A stretch of 64,000 bases of DNA, from assembly GCA_027886175.1 (NCBI GenBank), contig JAJNNQ010000013.1, forward strand, positions 9,274,001 through 9,338,000, in the 5' to 3' direction. Source of the DNA: Phylloscopus collybita (lineage: Eukaryota; Chordata; Aves; Passeriformes; Phylloscopidae). The notes under the pieces are model-generated. The model saw only the letters and a list, made by a program, of their open reading frames with translations. It ran no database searches and was not told where the DNA came from. Below are positions 22,573 to 34,927 of this stretch, piece after piece (the stretch's first letter is position 1; every line of letters begins with the position of its first letter). The position numbers were made by a program, and so were the translations under genes.

Positions 22573-25500
22573 CAAAGAATCCCAGACATGCAACAGCTTC
22601 CTTAGGTTATCAGCATAGCTTAACTCATGCCTGGAAGGAAATAAAGCCTTAAAAAGGTGAGAATGTGTAGGAATGCTCCTGCCAGTTTCTCTTGTGAAAC
22701 TACCAACTAGATGGGAAAAATTTATTACACAGGGAAGAATTATCTATACAGAACTGAACCCTCTGCCTAAAATTCCATCAACTGAAATCATATTCAGTTA
22801 CTACAAAAACTGAAGCTGAATTACAACTGGTTAGAGGTAAATGTTGCCATATTGTGCAAGTGGCTACACTCTACTGAAATCAGCATGCTGGGTTTTTACT
22901 TAAATTTCTTTTATTATTATAACTCAGCAGACTGGAAATTCTTGAAAATAAAAGCAGTCTGAATCTCTCCCAGTGAAGGAGCATTGCTCAGTCTTTATAT
23001 GAGTTTTGTCCCATCTCTCATCACAAGCCAGTGCACTGTTCCCCAGCTTCTTCCAGCTCCAGTCAAAAAGCTAGGCTGTAAATTGATGCATTACAGAACA
23101 AGGATAAACTACAGCCAGCAATTCATGGATCAAGTAGATAGAACAACATGAACCCACATTGCACCACCAGCATATGCCACAGATAAGATTCAAACTGTTA
23201 TATTCATGTCTGACTTATGAAGTATTAGTGAAATAGCAATGCTGAGCATTAGTTACATTGTGTTCATATAACTGTAACTCCTTATGACAAAAAACCTGTA
23301 TCAAACAGTTTTTGCCAATTATTTTGAGGACTTTTTTCAATTCTTCTTTTCTCAGCTAACTCTTCTCTTTGATATATATGATCCCCACAAATTATCTCTT
23401 TGAAACAGGCTCAATTTATTTAACAGCATGAAAGGCTCTAATTAAAAAAAAAAAAAGGAAAAAGAAAAAAAATAGAAAAAAGAATAGAGTTTTTAAGGTA
23501 ACCAGTTTATTCCTCAGCCATGATCTTCATAGCTCAGTCTCTGCACTATGGAACTGTTATGTCAGCCTGAAAGAAGAACAAGTGCGGTCTACAGCCAAAT
23601 TCCCAACATTTCTCTGGAGAAGACCCCAAAATCTTCATTCTTAATTATTGCAGGAAACCAAGAAGTTGCTTTGACCTGGTGCCTCAAAAGCCTTTTTCAG
23701 GAAATGCAGTGAAGTTGAGGGCATGAATTCCCCAGGCACCAGAGCAGAAGGCGTACATGCTTTGCCCTCCACTGTACATCAGGATAGGGAAGCCCTCTGG
23801 AGCCATATCACAGATGTCTGGATTAGCTCTGTTTCAGAGATCCTGCAGACATCCAAACACAGTCAGTGGATGGAGGAGAGGTCCTCCAGGAGGATATTCA
23901 CACATCCTAGCTGAACATCTGAAGTGGGACGTGAAAATCCTTCTTTGCAGCACGTTTTTCTAAAGATACACATTTGCAACTGTCCCTGAAATTCAGGTGC
24001 AATACTACAGCAAGAGGTTGTAAGGAATCACAATTTACCAGCATCTCACCTACAGAAAAAGGAAACCAGAACAATGCTGGTAGGTTACACATAAATCTTA
24101 CCAAACCTAGTGAGGAGTAATTTATAAGGATCCTCTTGAGTTATGGCTAAAATATCCATCTGAATCCAGAAAAAATATTTTACACACTTTTGATACTTAA
24201 AGCTGAGCAATACCTGGGTCCCAAAATGCAGTGACATTTTGTATGCTCTGATTTATGGCAAAATCATTCACATACCCTTAGCAATAACTTTCAACGCTCA
24301 ACAATAGCTGTTTAAGTGATTAAAAGTAAATTTCTATTTATTAAAAAAAACCCAAAACAATAGGAACATTTGCACTTGCTACAAGATGACTTAGTCACAC
24401 TGAGCTCTGCCTCCCATGAATAAAGGCATGGTGCCCTCATTCTTTGACCATTAAATATCCTCCCTATGTGTCTGTGCCTCCCTGTACATATTAATACGTG
24501 AGCTGCAAGCTGCTGATCAAATTGCAAGCAAAAATTACCTAGTAGTGGCCTGTAAAGATGATGATTTTAAATAGCTAAGGAGAAATTAACTTTCCACTCA
24601 AGATTTCAACTTGTTGACTTAAAGGAATCAATACGTATCATTTCCAATCTCCACGTTATTGTGTGCTGGAAAAGTTAGCGCAGAGCTGCAGAATTAGGTC
24701 ACTTGCATTAGATCTTCTAATTAACCAGTTCTTCCTTTAAGAGAGCACTTGCTCGGCTTTCAAGACTACTCCAGCATTTTGTCAATAGAGTTCAGAACAG
24801 GGCTAATGATTACCATTAAAGAAAGCCCAGAGTGATTTTAAGAACTTATCTTTCTGTATTTTGTTCTTTTTATCCAACTGTGGGATCCTGGAGTAAAGTC
24901 ACTTCAGACAACTGCTGAAGTTTAGAAAAAAATAAATAATAAAAGAAAGAGGTCAGGGAGGGAGCAAAAGGAAAATTTTCTGCAACTAGGAAAGATAAGG
25001 TACTTTAACACAAAATAGTCCTCTCCAATGTAGGCTGATGCTAGAAAAACCACACATCTCCAGATACACTATTCATATATTTTTATGATGGATTAGTCTT
25101 TGGGGGGGTGGAAAGTATAAAACCAACATTAATACATAAGCAAAATTATTTTCCCTATACTGTTCTCTTGCTTTGATTCCTGACCTCTGTAATTTATTTC
25201 ACTGTAACAAAATTCCTCCTAAATTCTTTGACTGCAGGGTCCTTGCTGTAAGTACATTTTTGCTTTTCTGTGCTTGTGTATCTCATTACTCAAATGGCCT
25301 TCAGTGTTCTCCCTCATCCACCCCTGACAGCATCTTCAGCCAAACCACTGTCTCCTTTGCCAACCCACCTCGATACCCGCCTTAAACTCTTGGGGACACT
25401 TTCTCACTGATTTTCAGTTTCTTGAACCCTCCTGACAGCTGCTCACACCCAATCCCGGCTGATTTCAAAGACGCTGAATGTGGCTGTGTGCTCTGTACAC

Positions 25501-26159
25501 ACCACTATTTCACATGAGATGCTATGCTTATTTGCAACATCCCTTTTTCCTTTGCTGCTGGAGAAGTTTTTTAATTTAAACTAGGTGAGAAAAACACTAA
25601 ACCCTACTACTTCTAAAGAACCCTGCATTGCTCAGCCATGCACACCACCACAAGCAGAGCAGAGGCTCTAATACCAGTATATTGCCCTTCCTCCACAACA
25701 CTCATCAGGACACGTGCCCAGCAGCCACCAGTGAGCACACCTGCCCACCCCTGGGTTTTTCCCATTTTTTCCTGGCCCTGAGGACCACAGGGATCTGTGC
25801 TATGCTCTGCTGGAAAGCTCAGCTTCAGTGCATATTCCTCCTACCACTAGTGTTTGGTGGTAAAGATTTCAAATCTATCTCTGCTTTTCACATGCTTTTA
25901 CAGTGTAAAAGGAGGCCATCTGGTCAAATATGGGACCAACATGTCCAAAAGTAAATTGCTTCAGCTTACTGCTCCATTTAGTGTGCTCAGTTTATGTTCC
26001 AGTAGTCGAATTCTCCAGTTAACTACTTTGTTTGCTTTTTTAATAAATCTTTTTGAATTCTGTTATCTCCTCGAAGCGCTATCTCAGTTACTGAGAGTTT
26101 TTCCTTTACACTTTTATATAAGGCTGCTCCTCCTCCCTGCTGCCTTCGTCTTTGATCTG
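22573..26159. other. Non-coding DNA with an A-rich tract
   Basis: No gene is supported. An A13 run (23444-23456) is followed by broken GAAAAA/TAGAAAAA units up to about 23485. Several 60-110 codon open frames (for example 25628-25954 and 25854-26183) overlap one another in different frames and show no domain. A G7 run occurs near 25102. Confidence 0.55.
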
Positions 26160-26440
26160 CTCTCAGAAGTTAGAAATTATTGACCGCGCACGCTGTGTTG
26201 ATTTTCCTGCTAGCCATTTGAACGAATTATCATCATTATGCAATTCCTCTAGAAACAGTCAAGTTTGAGGGTGCAGCTTGTGTGGACAGCTAAAGAGGCC
26301 GAGGACCCTTTCTGATTTTATCTACTAGGCACGCTTGAATCCAGTTTTGCACACGATGGAAAGGCAAATTCCAAAACTCCGAGGCTGATGATCTAAAACA
26401 TAATAAGACGTTGGGCAAAAGCTGCCAAAAATCAATGGGA
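26160..26440. promoter_or_regulatory. Candidate conserved non-coding element
   Basis: About nine CpGs in roughly 280 bases, starting with the CCGCGCACGC cluster near 26184, in an AT-rich neighbourhood. Homeodomain-like words include GAATTATCATCATTATGCAA near 26224. The sequence is non-repetitive. Regulatory function is inferred only. Confidence 0.35.
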
Positions 26441-27494
26441 AACTCCTGCTGTTTTTAACCCTCACCCTTTTCAGTACTTAGAGAGGAACTCCTGTATGAC
26501 CCAGCATCCAGGTTATGTTAATAAAGGAAATATTGTTCAATTTGCTTTGAATTAGTAATGGGCCAACGTAGGCAGCTGGGCTACATACACTGATTTCAAT
26601 GTGTAGGAATCTCTTAAGAGTAGCCATTTCCATGTAGGCCCTTTGCTTTCTGTATGACATAGAAATTTAAAGAGAATTATGTTATCAATATTTTAGTGGA
26701 TATACCCCTTTTTAATAAGATTTGTAAGGTATAGGTTTGGCCCTAGACTAAAAATAAAACATGTCAACTTGTTATTCCCGTTGCATTTTTGGCCAGTGTA
26801 ATTTAAAAATTAAATTCCCAATAAAGTATACCTTGAATAATTCATTAATCTGTTCTTACATAATTTGGGCCTTTTTTTTCCCCCACCCCCCAAACAGGCA
26901 TGGCTGTTGCTGTCAACAAACAGCAATCCTCAACTATTTTCACCCTGGATTCCTCTGGATGTCTAGATTACAATTTTAAAATTGTGATTTCTGGGACAAC
27001 GCTCTGAGAGGGTTTAAAAACCAGGGTGCCCAAACTTAGCAAAAGAGGCATTCAGCATCCCGAGAAAGTCCTCTGCCAGAATTTATGAGGTTCCTTCAAC
27101 ATATACATTTCCAAGCCAGTTTTCCATCAACAGTTTGGGAGCAGCAGTGTCAAGAGCAGTAGCACAGCTTCTAATGTCTATATTGTCACACTGTTTTTAA
27201 TTTAAAAGCAAAGAGTCATGCTACCCTTTAAGATACAATTAAAAGAGCAAATATGATTTGATTTATTAAAAGCTACTAATAAGCAAAGCCAGCCAGCTGG
27301 GCTCAATCTACAAGGGGGGTAATGATGGATGAATTGATGGATTCATAGTTCACCTGACAACTAATCCAGGCAGCAGCTACGGTGGTGGGTCTGTGGGAAG
27401 TTGTGCAATCGGGCACAAATCATCACCATCATCGTCGTCATTTGAATGTCTATGGCAGCTTTTAGTCCTCTATCTCAAAGATCTCTGCAGATGC
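26441..27494. other. Non-coding DNA, nothing recognised
   Basis: No gene is seen. A T8/C6 run lies near 26871-26890 and a GATGGAT-type short repeat near 27324-27343. The part around 27240-27330 is complex AT-rich sequence that could extend a CNE, without firm support. Confidence 0.5.
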
Positions 27495-27645
27495 TTAATT
27501 AAGCCTCATGATATCCCCTCAAGGGAAGTCAATATTAGTTTACCTATAGGTAAACTGAGATACAGCAATGCGCAACTTGCTCAAGGTCACAGAGTGGGCC
27601 AGTGGCAAAGCCATGAATAAAACTCTCTAAATCTGACCCCAGCAG
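27495..27645 (-). mobile_element. MIR/CORE-SINE relic (antisense)
   Basis: On the plus strand it matches the reverse complement of MIR in order: ATTAAGCCTCATGA, a degraded middle, then GGTAAACTGAGATACAG near 27549, AACTTGCTCAAGGTCAC near 27573, and AGTGGCAAAGCC near 27601. These correspond to the MIR hallmarks GGAAACTGAGGCACAG, ACTTGCCCAAGGTCAC and AGTGGCAGAGC. The SINE is therefore on the minus strand. It is very diverged, as expected of an element active before the bird-mammal split or early in amniotes. A related CORE-SINE is the main alternative. Confidence 0.7.
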
Positions 27646-27959
27646 CCTGATTTAATTATGAAATGGTGTTCGCCTTCTGTTACCAGTTCCACACTGGAAA
27701 TAGAGGTGGCAGATGCTTTTGGGAAGGAAGCAAAATGTGGGAAAAGCAAGAGGTAACAAAGTAGCAAAGAAATCCCCAACAATGTAGAACCTAAGCTCAA
27801 AACAAATCAATTGGAAAATTGTTCTCTAAATGTGGAAACAAGTCTACTGGGCATCTTTTGTTGAATAAATAAAATAGTTTCCTTTACTGAGGGGAGAATT
27901 CCATCATTTTACTTGCTCCCTAAACTACCACTCTCAGCAACTAATTAATGTTAGTGGCT
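27646..27959. other. Non-coding DNA, nothing recognised
   Basis: AT-rich spacer between the MIR relic and the next candidate regulatory block. No coding frame or repeat is identified. Confidence 0.55.
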
Positions 27960-28290
27960 AGATAAGTAAACTAAACCATTGTGGTAGCATTTCTTGGATG
28001 TTTTGCATATATGCAGACGGTGAAAAAAAGCAGATGGAGAATACTATAATGAATTGAAATGTTCTATTTAAAAACTGTTTGTCAGCTGTAGTTAAGTTGA
28101 CACTGTCATCATGGCAACAAATCACAACAGTCCCGCGTGTTGTGCCTCCACGCTCCCGCCTGCTCCTCGGAGCTGCTGCGCACTGGAAGTTCTCAGCAGC
28201 CCAGTGAGTGGAACAACAAACAAGCCACTGCTACCTCAGCTTTCTACTGCACTCGGACTGGAAGGAGAAAGGTCACCAGAAAACTCGGGT
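27960..28290. promoter_or_regulatory. Candidate conserved element with RFX X-box-like site
   Basis: An AT-rich part with TAATGAATTGAAAT near 28048 leads into GTCATCATGGCAAC at 28105-28118. That is one mismatch from the RFX X-box consensus (GTNRCC, short spacer, RGYAAC). Next comes a CpG-dense stretch at about 28133-28180 with six CpGs, including CCCGCGTG and CTGCGCAC. The combination of a motif next to local CpG retention suggests an enhancer or a minor promoter. A 61-codon open frame from 28111 has no recognised product. The functional call is inferred. Confidence 0.35.
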
Positions 28291-29149
28291 TTATAACAAA
28301 CTGATGGTTACCTCTACTATGTTGCACCAGATTAAAAAAACAAATAAACCAATCTACATAAGCAGAACCATACAAAGCGACATCATGGTTCAAGGTGCTG
28401 ATAATGGGCTAATGTTTTTTAGCTCAAGGTCACTGGCTGAAGTCAAGTTTTTTTTTTCTTGATATAACTCAAAGTCATTACAACCTCCTATTCAAACCCT
28501 GATCTATGAAAAATGCACTTCTGGTCTCACTGCAGTTCCCAGTGGACTGGATGAATATTTAAAAACCAAACAATTTTGGCTGGCACTGCTTGGCACCTTT
28601 GTTGATGACCTCATGGAGAAGTGAGTGGGCACTGACATGGGGCTTCCTGAACATCCCAGTACAGATCACCTGGTGTGGGAGGTGCCTGGTCAGGATCTGC
28701 TTCTGGACTCAATCCACTCTTATTGCAGTACACGGGCTCCAGCCCTTAGTGCTGCCCCTTTGATACTCCCCACCATTTTGCTTTGAATTTGGGGGATTTT
28801 GTTGTCTGTCCATAAATGGAAAAAAAAAAATACATTTTCATGTTCATAATTTATTGCCCAAATATAAAGGTGGTGAATCTGTAGAGGAGGAAAGAGCAAG
28901 GAATTTTACAAGGTGAAAAAGAATCAAACCCTTGAATCCTTTGTCTGATTAAACTTCAACCCCAGCTGAAGCCCAAGTGGGGATCTCACATCACCCATTT
29001 GTAATTATGATTACACTACTATTCATTGTAGACAGTAATAACATTTGCCAGGCCTAAGATTTCTGTCATCTTCTCACAGGGCTTTTGAAACTAAGTCATG
29101 CTGCTAAAATAGCCTGCAATTCTTAACTACTCCAGATTAATTTAAATGG
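28291..29149. other. Non-coding DNA, nothing recognised
   Basis: No gene or repeat family is recognised. Short homopolymers only (T9 near 28449, A10 near 28820). Confidence 0.55.
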
Positions 29150-29540
29150 ATTTGCATTTACATTTCCTTTACTTGTATTAGTTATGGCTATGCACAGTCA
29201 AAAACAGTAATTAATAAAGAGAAAAAAATGAAAAAGACCATTTTTTCTTTACATCACTGGTAACGGGCTCGAATCTAATAGAACTAATACTTGCATAAAA
29301 GAGTGGAAAATGATAGGCAAATACATCTCAAACACTCTGCTTGCTCTTAATTATTCCACTTTTTTAGGAGAGGTGAGAAAAATGTCTGCAGAACTGCCTA
29401 CTCAATAGAGCATGAATAATGAAAATATCTCTACACAGCTTGCAACCTCCTATAACGATGGCTGTAGGAAAAGAGTACATTATTAAACATCAATAGTGGC
29501 AAATGCATAGGACAATTATATCTCAGTTCCTTATTTTGCC
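29150..29540. promoter_or_regulatory. Candidate AT-rich conserved element
   Basis: Complex AT-rich sequence with many POU/homeodomain-like words (ATTTGCATTTAC near 29151, CAGTAATTAATAAAG near 29205, CTTAATTATTCC near 29346, CATGAATAATGAAAAT near 29411) and isolated CpGs near 29267, 29272 and 29456. There is no repeat structure. The evidence is weak because AT-rich DNA produces such words by chance. Confidence 0.2.
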
Positions 29541-32500
29541 AGATTTATGTATTTAGTTAGTTGTGATCATAGTTATTTGCAATACCTGTGGGTGCAGAAT
29601 TGTTCTTTCTATTGTCTCAGTTTTTACACACGGAAGGATAGAGATTGTCACGGGGGAAAAATCAGACACTGGTTTTAGCAGCAAGGACTTGATTTATTAT
29701 TGCTTCAAACAAGTTTCATGCATTAAAGATCCCTGTACAGAACATGACACGTTCTTTCTTTAAAAACAGCTACACACTTTAGGACAAGTGACATGATCCA
29801 AATGGTCTCGACTGACGTTGATGGCTATTCTAATGCAGCACAGAATGTCTCCCTGACTCCATGCATTTAACATATTTTTCAAACAGAGAGGAGAAGAATA
29901 AAGGGAAAAAAATACTCAGTTAAAATGAAATCTCTGTTCTGCAAAAATTCAGTTTTCATCTCACTTTCAGTATTGACTGCTATCCCTTAGGCTAAAGAAA
30001 GCATTTCTACAAACGGACACACACAACTCCTTTTATTCAGATGTGAATTTCAGCATTTGATAATCATCTGTTGAGGGTCATATCTGAAATCTGCTGATCT
30101 GAAGGGAAAATATTCCCTCATCTTCACTTGCCTTTAGATCAGGTGCGTACAGATGTGTTAATTATAGGAAATAAACTGTCAAGTAATACCACTGAAGCAA
30201 AACCTCAAGTAGAAGTTTTCACTGGGAGAAAAAGGGGGCGAGGAAAGAGGAAAGACAGAACTGAAGGGACACAATGGTATCACACAGGGTACTGACAACA
30301 CAGTCACACACAGTGTCTTCAACTGCTCTAACACAATTCATCTTAAGAAAACACCCTTAAGTACTTCATGTAGAACAGCTAAGCACAATTTTAGATTTTA
30401 ACAAGGCTGAAATATTTTACAGTTAAGTACCCCCAAAAAAGGCAACTAATTATGCAAATCTGAAAAAAAAATAAGCTAGTTATTGTTTTACTCCCTTGCA
30501 AACGTACGAAGACATGAACCTTTTTTGGCTGTTTGTCATTTGTTGTTGGTGCTTTTCCATTTATTTTGCTTTTGGGGGTGAGGAGAGAGTGGTGGTAATG
30601 GTGTGGTTATGTTACTCTGGATTTAAATGGACAGAACGACCCTCCACCCCTGAGGTTCCAAGGAGTTATAGACAACTTAAATACTCTTTTTTCCTTCATC
30701 ATTTGCCAACTTCTCTCCTGCTTTCCTCCCACAGTCTAGGTCTTGTTAAGACCCTTTCAAGGCTCTGATTTCCTTTCCCACCCACACATCAAGTCCTTAC
30801 AGACATGAAAGGTTCCACACACACATTTCAGATACAACAACTGCTCCTTTAAGACCACACCTCCACTTCTTAATGCCCAGAAAAATAAACTATCTAAGAA
30901 ACCAGCAGGCCAGAGTGTCAGTCATCACATGAGAACTGACATGCCAAGCTATGCTGATTTACATACACCAAAGCAAGGAGATGGCCCACTGACCAAGGCA
31001 GTCTTTTCCAGCTCTAATCTCAGCTCTTCAGTGCCCAGGTGACCACCATGGCAGAGAGACCAACATCAGCCTCTACTCAGACACCCACCCAGCAAGGACT
31101 GCAAGGAAACAAAGGACTCTGCTACATACCCTCTCCCCAGTGGAGAAATTCCAGTGAATTAAGCAATTTTGTCACCAATCCCCTCACCTTATGTAACTGC
31201 AAGGCACAACATCCCAGATCATTTTAAACCACAAGAGATTTTTTACCTTGATTTTATTTTATCCCGGCACAGACAGCCTTTGCTAAGCAACGTATCCTAA
31301 AAAAGGATATCCTAATCTCAAGTGCACTTAAACTGCACTTTCCATATTACCCCACCACGTCTCTTTTATTCACTTAAAACCCCCCAAAAAGCCCAACTAC
31401 TATTTCCCGCCTTTAAGTGATCCAATCTGTTCCACAAGATGCTGTGATAAAGCTCAGCAGACGAGCTGCTACATCCTGATTGCTGTTTCACATGCTTTCA
31501 GTGTTAGCCTTGATCTCCACGTAGCAATTGCACATTGATGATTTTCTAAACCTTCCATTTTGCATTAAGGTCTGTGCCTATTTCTCCTCAGGTTCATCAT
31601 TACTCTAAGCTAAGAATGGAAATACTTGTCCAAGAAGTGAAGAGAGAACAGGCTAGCTTGCTGTCTTTTAGCATTCCTCTGAACAAATTCTTAAAGATCT
31701 CCCCGAATGTTCTGGAGTGAATGACTGAGTTGACTGTTTCACAGCATTTATCTGTGGTTTTAGGAAAAGGAATGAAGACACTGTATGTACACAAGAGCAA
31801 TACCTTTGAGAGTAAGCTTACACACCCTGCATGTAACTCTAGCAGATTTTCTACAGTTCAATATATTTTCACACAACAGAACACTGAGATTACAGGTAGA
31901 GGTGTGAAAGCAGCTGAGACCATAACCAAAATACATTGCCAATCTGCAATCTTCAGCCTTTCCTAAGTACAGCCAGTGATGTCCTCCCAAGTGAAAAATG
32001 TGGGCATCCAATTCCCCTCCTAAGTCACAACAGGTGGGTTTCCTCTGACTAGATGAGTGTGATGCCACTGAAGTTTAGTATTTCTTTAAAGCTGAGAGAG
32101 AGAGAGGCAGGTAGTGGAAGTGTTGAATTTCTCCCTTCTAAAGTAGCCCTGTGAAACAAAGGAGATGAATGGCACCCTAGAAGGCCCTGTTTCCCTCCAG
32201 CAGCTATAAAGAGAGTTGAAGATGTGGAGCTCGGATATAGAAGTTTACACTAGAGATGTCTAAACTTAGATGAAATGAATCTCATCGTAGGAGTTTTTCC
32301 AAGGACTTGAAAGAGGAGGGGATTTCATCAAAGAGCTATTTCAAGATAACTGTCATAGTCAAAAAAAGGAAATAATTCACTTAGCTATGGCCAGCTTTAA
32401 GTTGGGCTCATTTCTCCTAAGGAAAATTGGTTTAAACACCACATTCAGAGTTATTTCACTCTATCTGTTTGCAACAACACAGAAAGTGGGTCAGAACAGA

Positions 32501-34194
32501 AGATGAATCTGAGGAATTTTCCTCTTTGTTCTTGATTTTACAAGTGAGTGACTCTCGGGTCCCATTCACAGTCCCCTAATCGGCCTGTCTCTCCAGCAGT
32601 CCCTTCTAAAAGCAATCAGACTCCACTGGGACTTCAGCAATTATACATATTTTAAATTATCATAAACCTTGCACCAAGGAATCTAGAATATCAGATATTA
32701 ATATTTTTCTTCCAACCTTCTTTTTCCTTCTGCTGCTCCCTGACATACTTCTAAAAAGTTTCTAGTGGGACAAACTGTCTTTTTGCTTTTCCTACTTCTT
32801 TAAAGGAAGGCAAAGAAAAAAAAGGTCATTCTCCATTTGCATTTGTTGTTGAGCCTCGTTAAGCTTTAAGAAAACCTTTTCATTAACCATAGTGTGTCCA
32901 CTTAGCTTGGTGAAGCTCACTGTGAACATTAAGTTGAAGGTCTTACACACAATTGTCCAGGTGCTGTTGGTGATTATATATAAAACCACAGAGACTGAAG
33001 ACCAAAGGCACAGAGGAAGGCAAAGCACCTCCATAAAAAATGCAAAGGGAGGGGCTTTTCTTGTAAGAAGTGGTTTAAACATAGCTGAAGACATTCATAC
33101 AGGTGTGGTTAGGCTCTAACTGAGCTGAATTATACTGACATTTATTAATACAAATTAAAGGCTTCTGGTAATAGGCTTGAACTCTTTTGGCTTTAAACAG
33201 GGCAAATAAGAGATTGACATACCAGCACAATAAATACTCTCAACTTTCCCATTTTCTTTCCTGACATTCCTCTTTGACCACTGTCAAGCTAACATTTGCA
33301 TCTTGAGAGAAAGAAATAAAAAAACCCAAACATTCATACATGGCATCATAAAGGGTCCTCCACTTACTTACCTCTTGTTATTCTCTTCCTGTTACTCTGT
33401 CCCTGTCACTGGAAGGCAGCGGCCAAAGAGGCCAGGCAGGTGCATTTCTGTGTGCAGCTGAAATGATGCTTCGTGCTGCCAGCAAGTTATGATCAACGTT
33501 ACAGTCAATACAGTTTAGTCTAGAGGACAAAGACTGGACAGACACACTGAGGAAATGTGCTCATTCACAAACTTCCTTGCCTCTCCTGATCCTCTTCCAG
33601 CCCTCCACTCATTTCTCTGGCAGGCAAATACTAACACACTTAATGTCAGGTATGTATTTGTGAAGGAAGAGCTATTTATCTGACAGGCATGTAAGGAAAG
33701 AGAAACAGACCTGAGAAAAGAGTGGCAGAGGAGAGGATTTAAAGGTAATAAGGGAAATAGGCAAGACAAGGAAAGAGCTCATGTTCAGAGCAATAAGAAT
33801 TCATTATGCTGAAGTTACAGGTAAACTTCAATAGCTCAGCATTGTTCTGACAGCATAAGAGAAACAAACACCAGCACATAACCAGCCAAAACAGGGATAG
33901 GCTTTTTTCTGTATCATCAGAGTCACGCAGAATAACCGGAGAAACCAGAAAAATCTGACATATCAATTTGACGCAGAGAAAATGAATTAATATGCAGTAA
34001 TAGTACCCGAAAAAATTACCCCAAGCACAACTCAAGGCCTACTGCCTGGCTGATTAGTTGTTTTGTTTCCTGTATATGGCAGAATTTTTTAATTTTTAAC
34101 ATCCTTTAATGTCCTATTTTGAGGAAGCAATGGAAGTCCAGTGGGTCAGATTTCACTTGTGTTTGCAAAAATCCAAAGTACTCCACTAATCTTT
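29541..34194. other. Non-coding DNA, nothing recognised
   Basis: A 4.6-kb stretch with no supportable gene. Open frames of 60-102 codons overlap on opposite strands (for example 31721-31966 plus and 31760-32068 minus; 32792-33094 minus and 32892-33119 plus), typical of chance. A short (GA)6-like run lies at about 32094-32107. No transposon family is identified. Confidence 0.55.
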
Positions 34195-34227
34195 AAAACA
34201 AACAAACAAAAAAACCAAATAAAAAAG
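34195..34227. repeat. A/C-rich simple repeat
   Basis: AAAC units followed by A-rich sequence, a short degenerate simple repeat. Confidence 0.8.
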
Positions 34228-34802
34228 CCTTTAAAAATCCTCAAAATAAAACCGAGAAGTTTGCAATTTTAACCAAGACCTTGTTCTACTCCTCTATTCC
34301 CAACATGATCGAAATAGGACCGAAAATCAACAAAAGTCAGGTATATTCCACATTTATGACTGCATCCAACAGAATTTAGAAGTTTTCCTTGGCTTTGGCA
34401 GCAACAAAACTTTTTTAGATGCATCAGCAGGCTAGGATACTTCACCTAATGTCCAATACTATAGGTGTGAATACTCATGAAATAGAACATCTGTTTATTC
34501 ACAAGGCAAAAATTATATAATTGTGCCACTGACCTTGGTGGATTCACCTCCCTTCAGGTTTCCAGTGAAATCAGGTAAGTTGTTCTTTGGCCAAGAATAT
34601 TGCATCAGCCTTAGCATAAAGTTTTTTTGGGACCTTAGAAACTGTGAAGTCATGGCAGAACAACACCTAGGTGATTTGTTTTTTTATGCAGTTTAAGAAA
34701 AGGATAATTGAACCTCTGCCTCTCACTTGCAGACTGTTCACTGGTGAAAATTACAACAACAGACACAGACACAAACAAATACCATGACAAGGCTAAGCTT
34801 TA

Positions 34803-34916
34803 AGAAGGGACCCACAAGGATTATCTAGCCCAGCTCTAAAGTGACTGGCTCATGTGGGGAATCCACAACCTGGGTGTTATTAGCACCTTGCTCCAAATGA
34901 CTGAGCTAAACAAGCC
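34803..34916 (-). mobile_element. tRNA-Ile-headed SINE with CR1 tail (TguSINE1-like)
   Basis: Read on the minus strand, the element begins near 34916 with GGCTTGTTTAGCTCAGTC and GGAGC (A-box region). It continues GGTGCTAATAACACC, the anticodon arm of tRNA-Ile with AAT preserved, and then GGTTGTGGATTC (a degraded B-box). The tRNA-like part ends near GAGCCA at about 34850. The remainder, including GAGCTGGGCTAGATAATCCT and TGTGGGTCCCTT, matches the 3' end of CR1 LINEs, which supplies the reverse transcriptase. The last CR1 bases and terminal octamers are missing. This is the known architecture of TguSINE1, a SINE that arose early in passerine evolution. It is a fossil and not a functional tRNA: the cloverleaf arms are disrupted and the T-arm is damaged. 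Confidence 0.85.
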
Positions 34917-34927
34917 AAGCTCATTTA

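Noticed and set aside
34850..34916. Possible tRNA-Ile gene
   Set aside because: The A-box and anticodon arm match tRNA-Ile, but the cloverleaf arms are damaged and the sequence runs straight into a CR1 tail. It is a SINE fossil.
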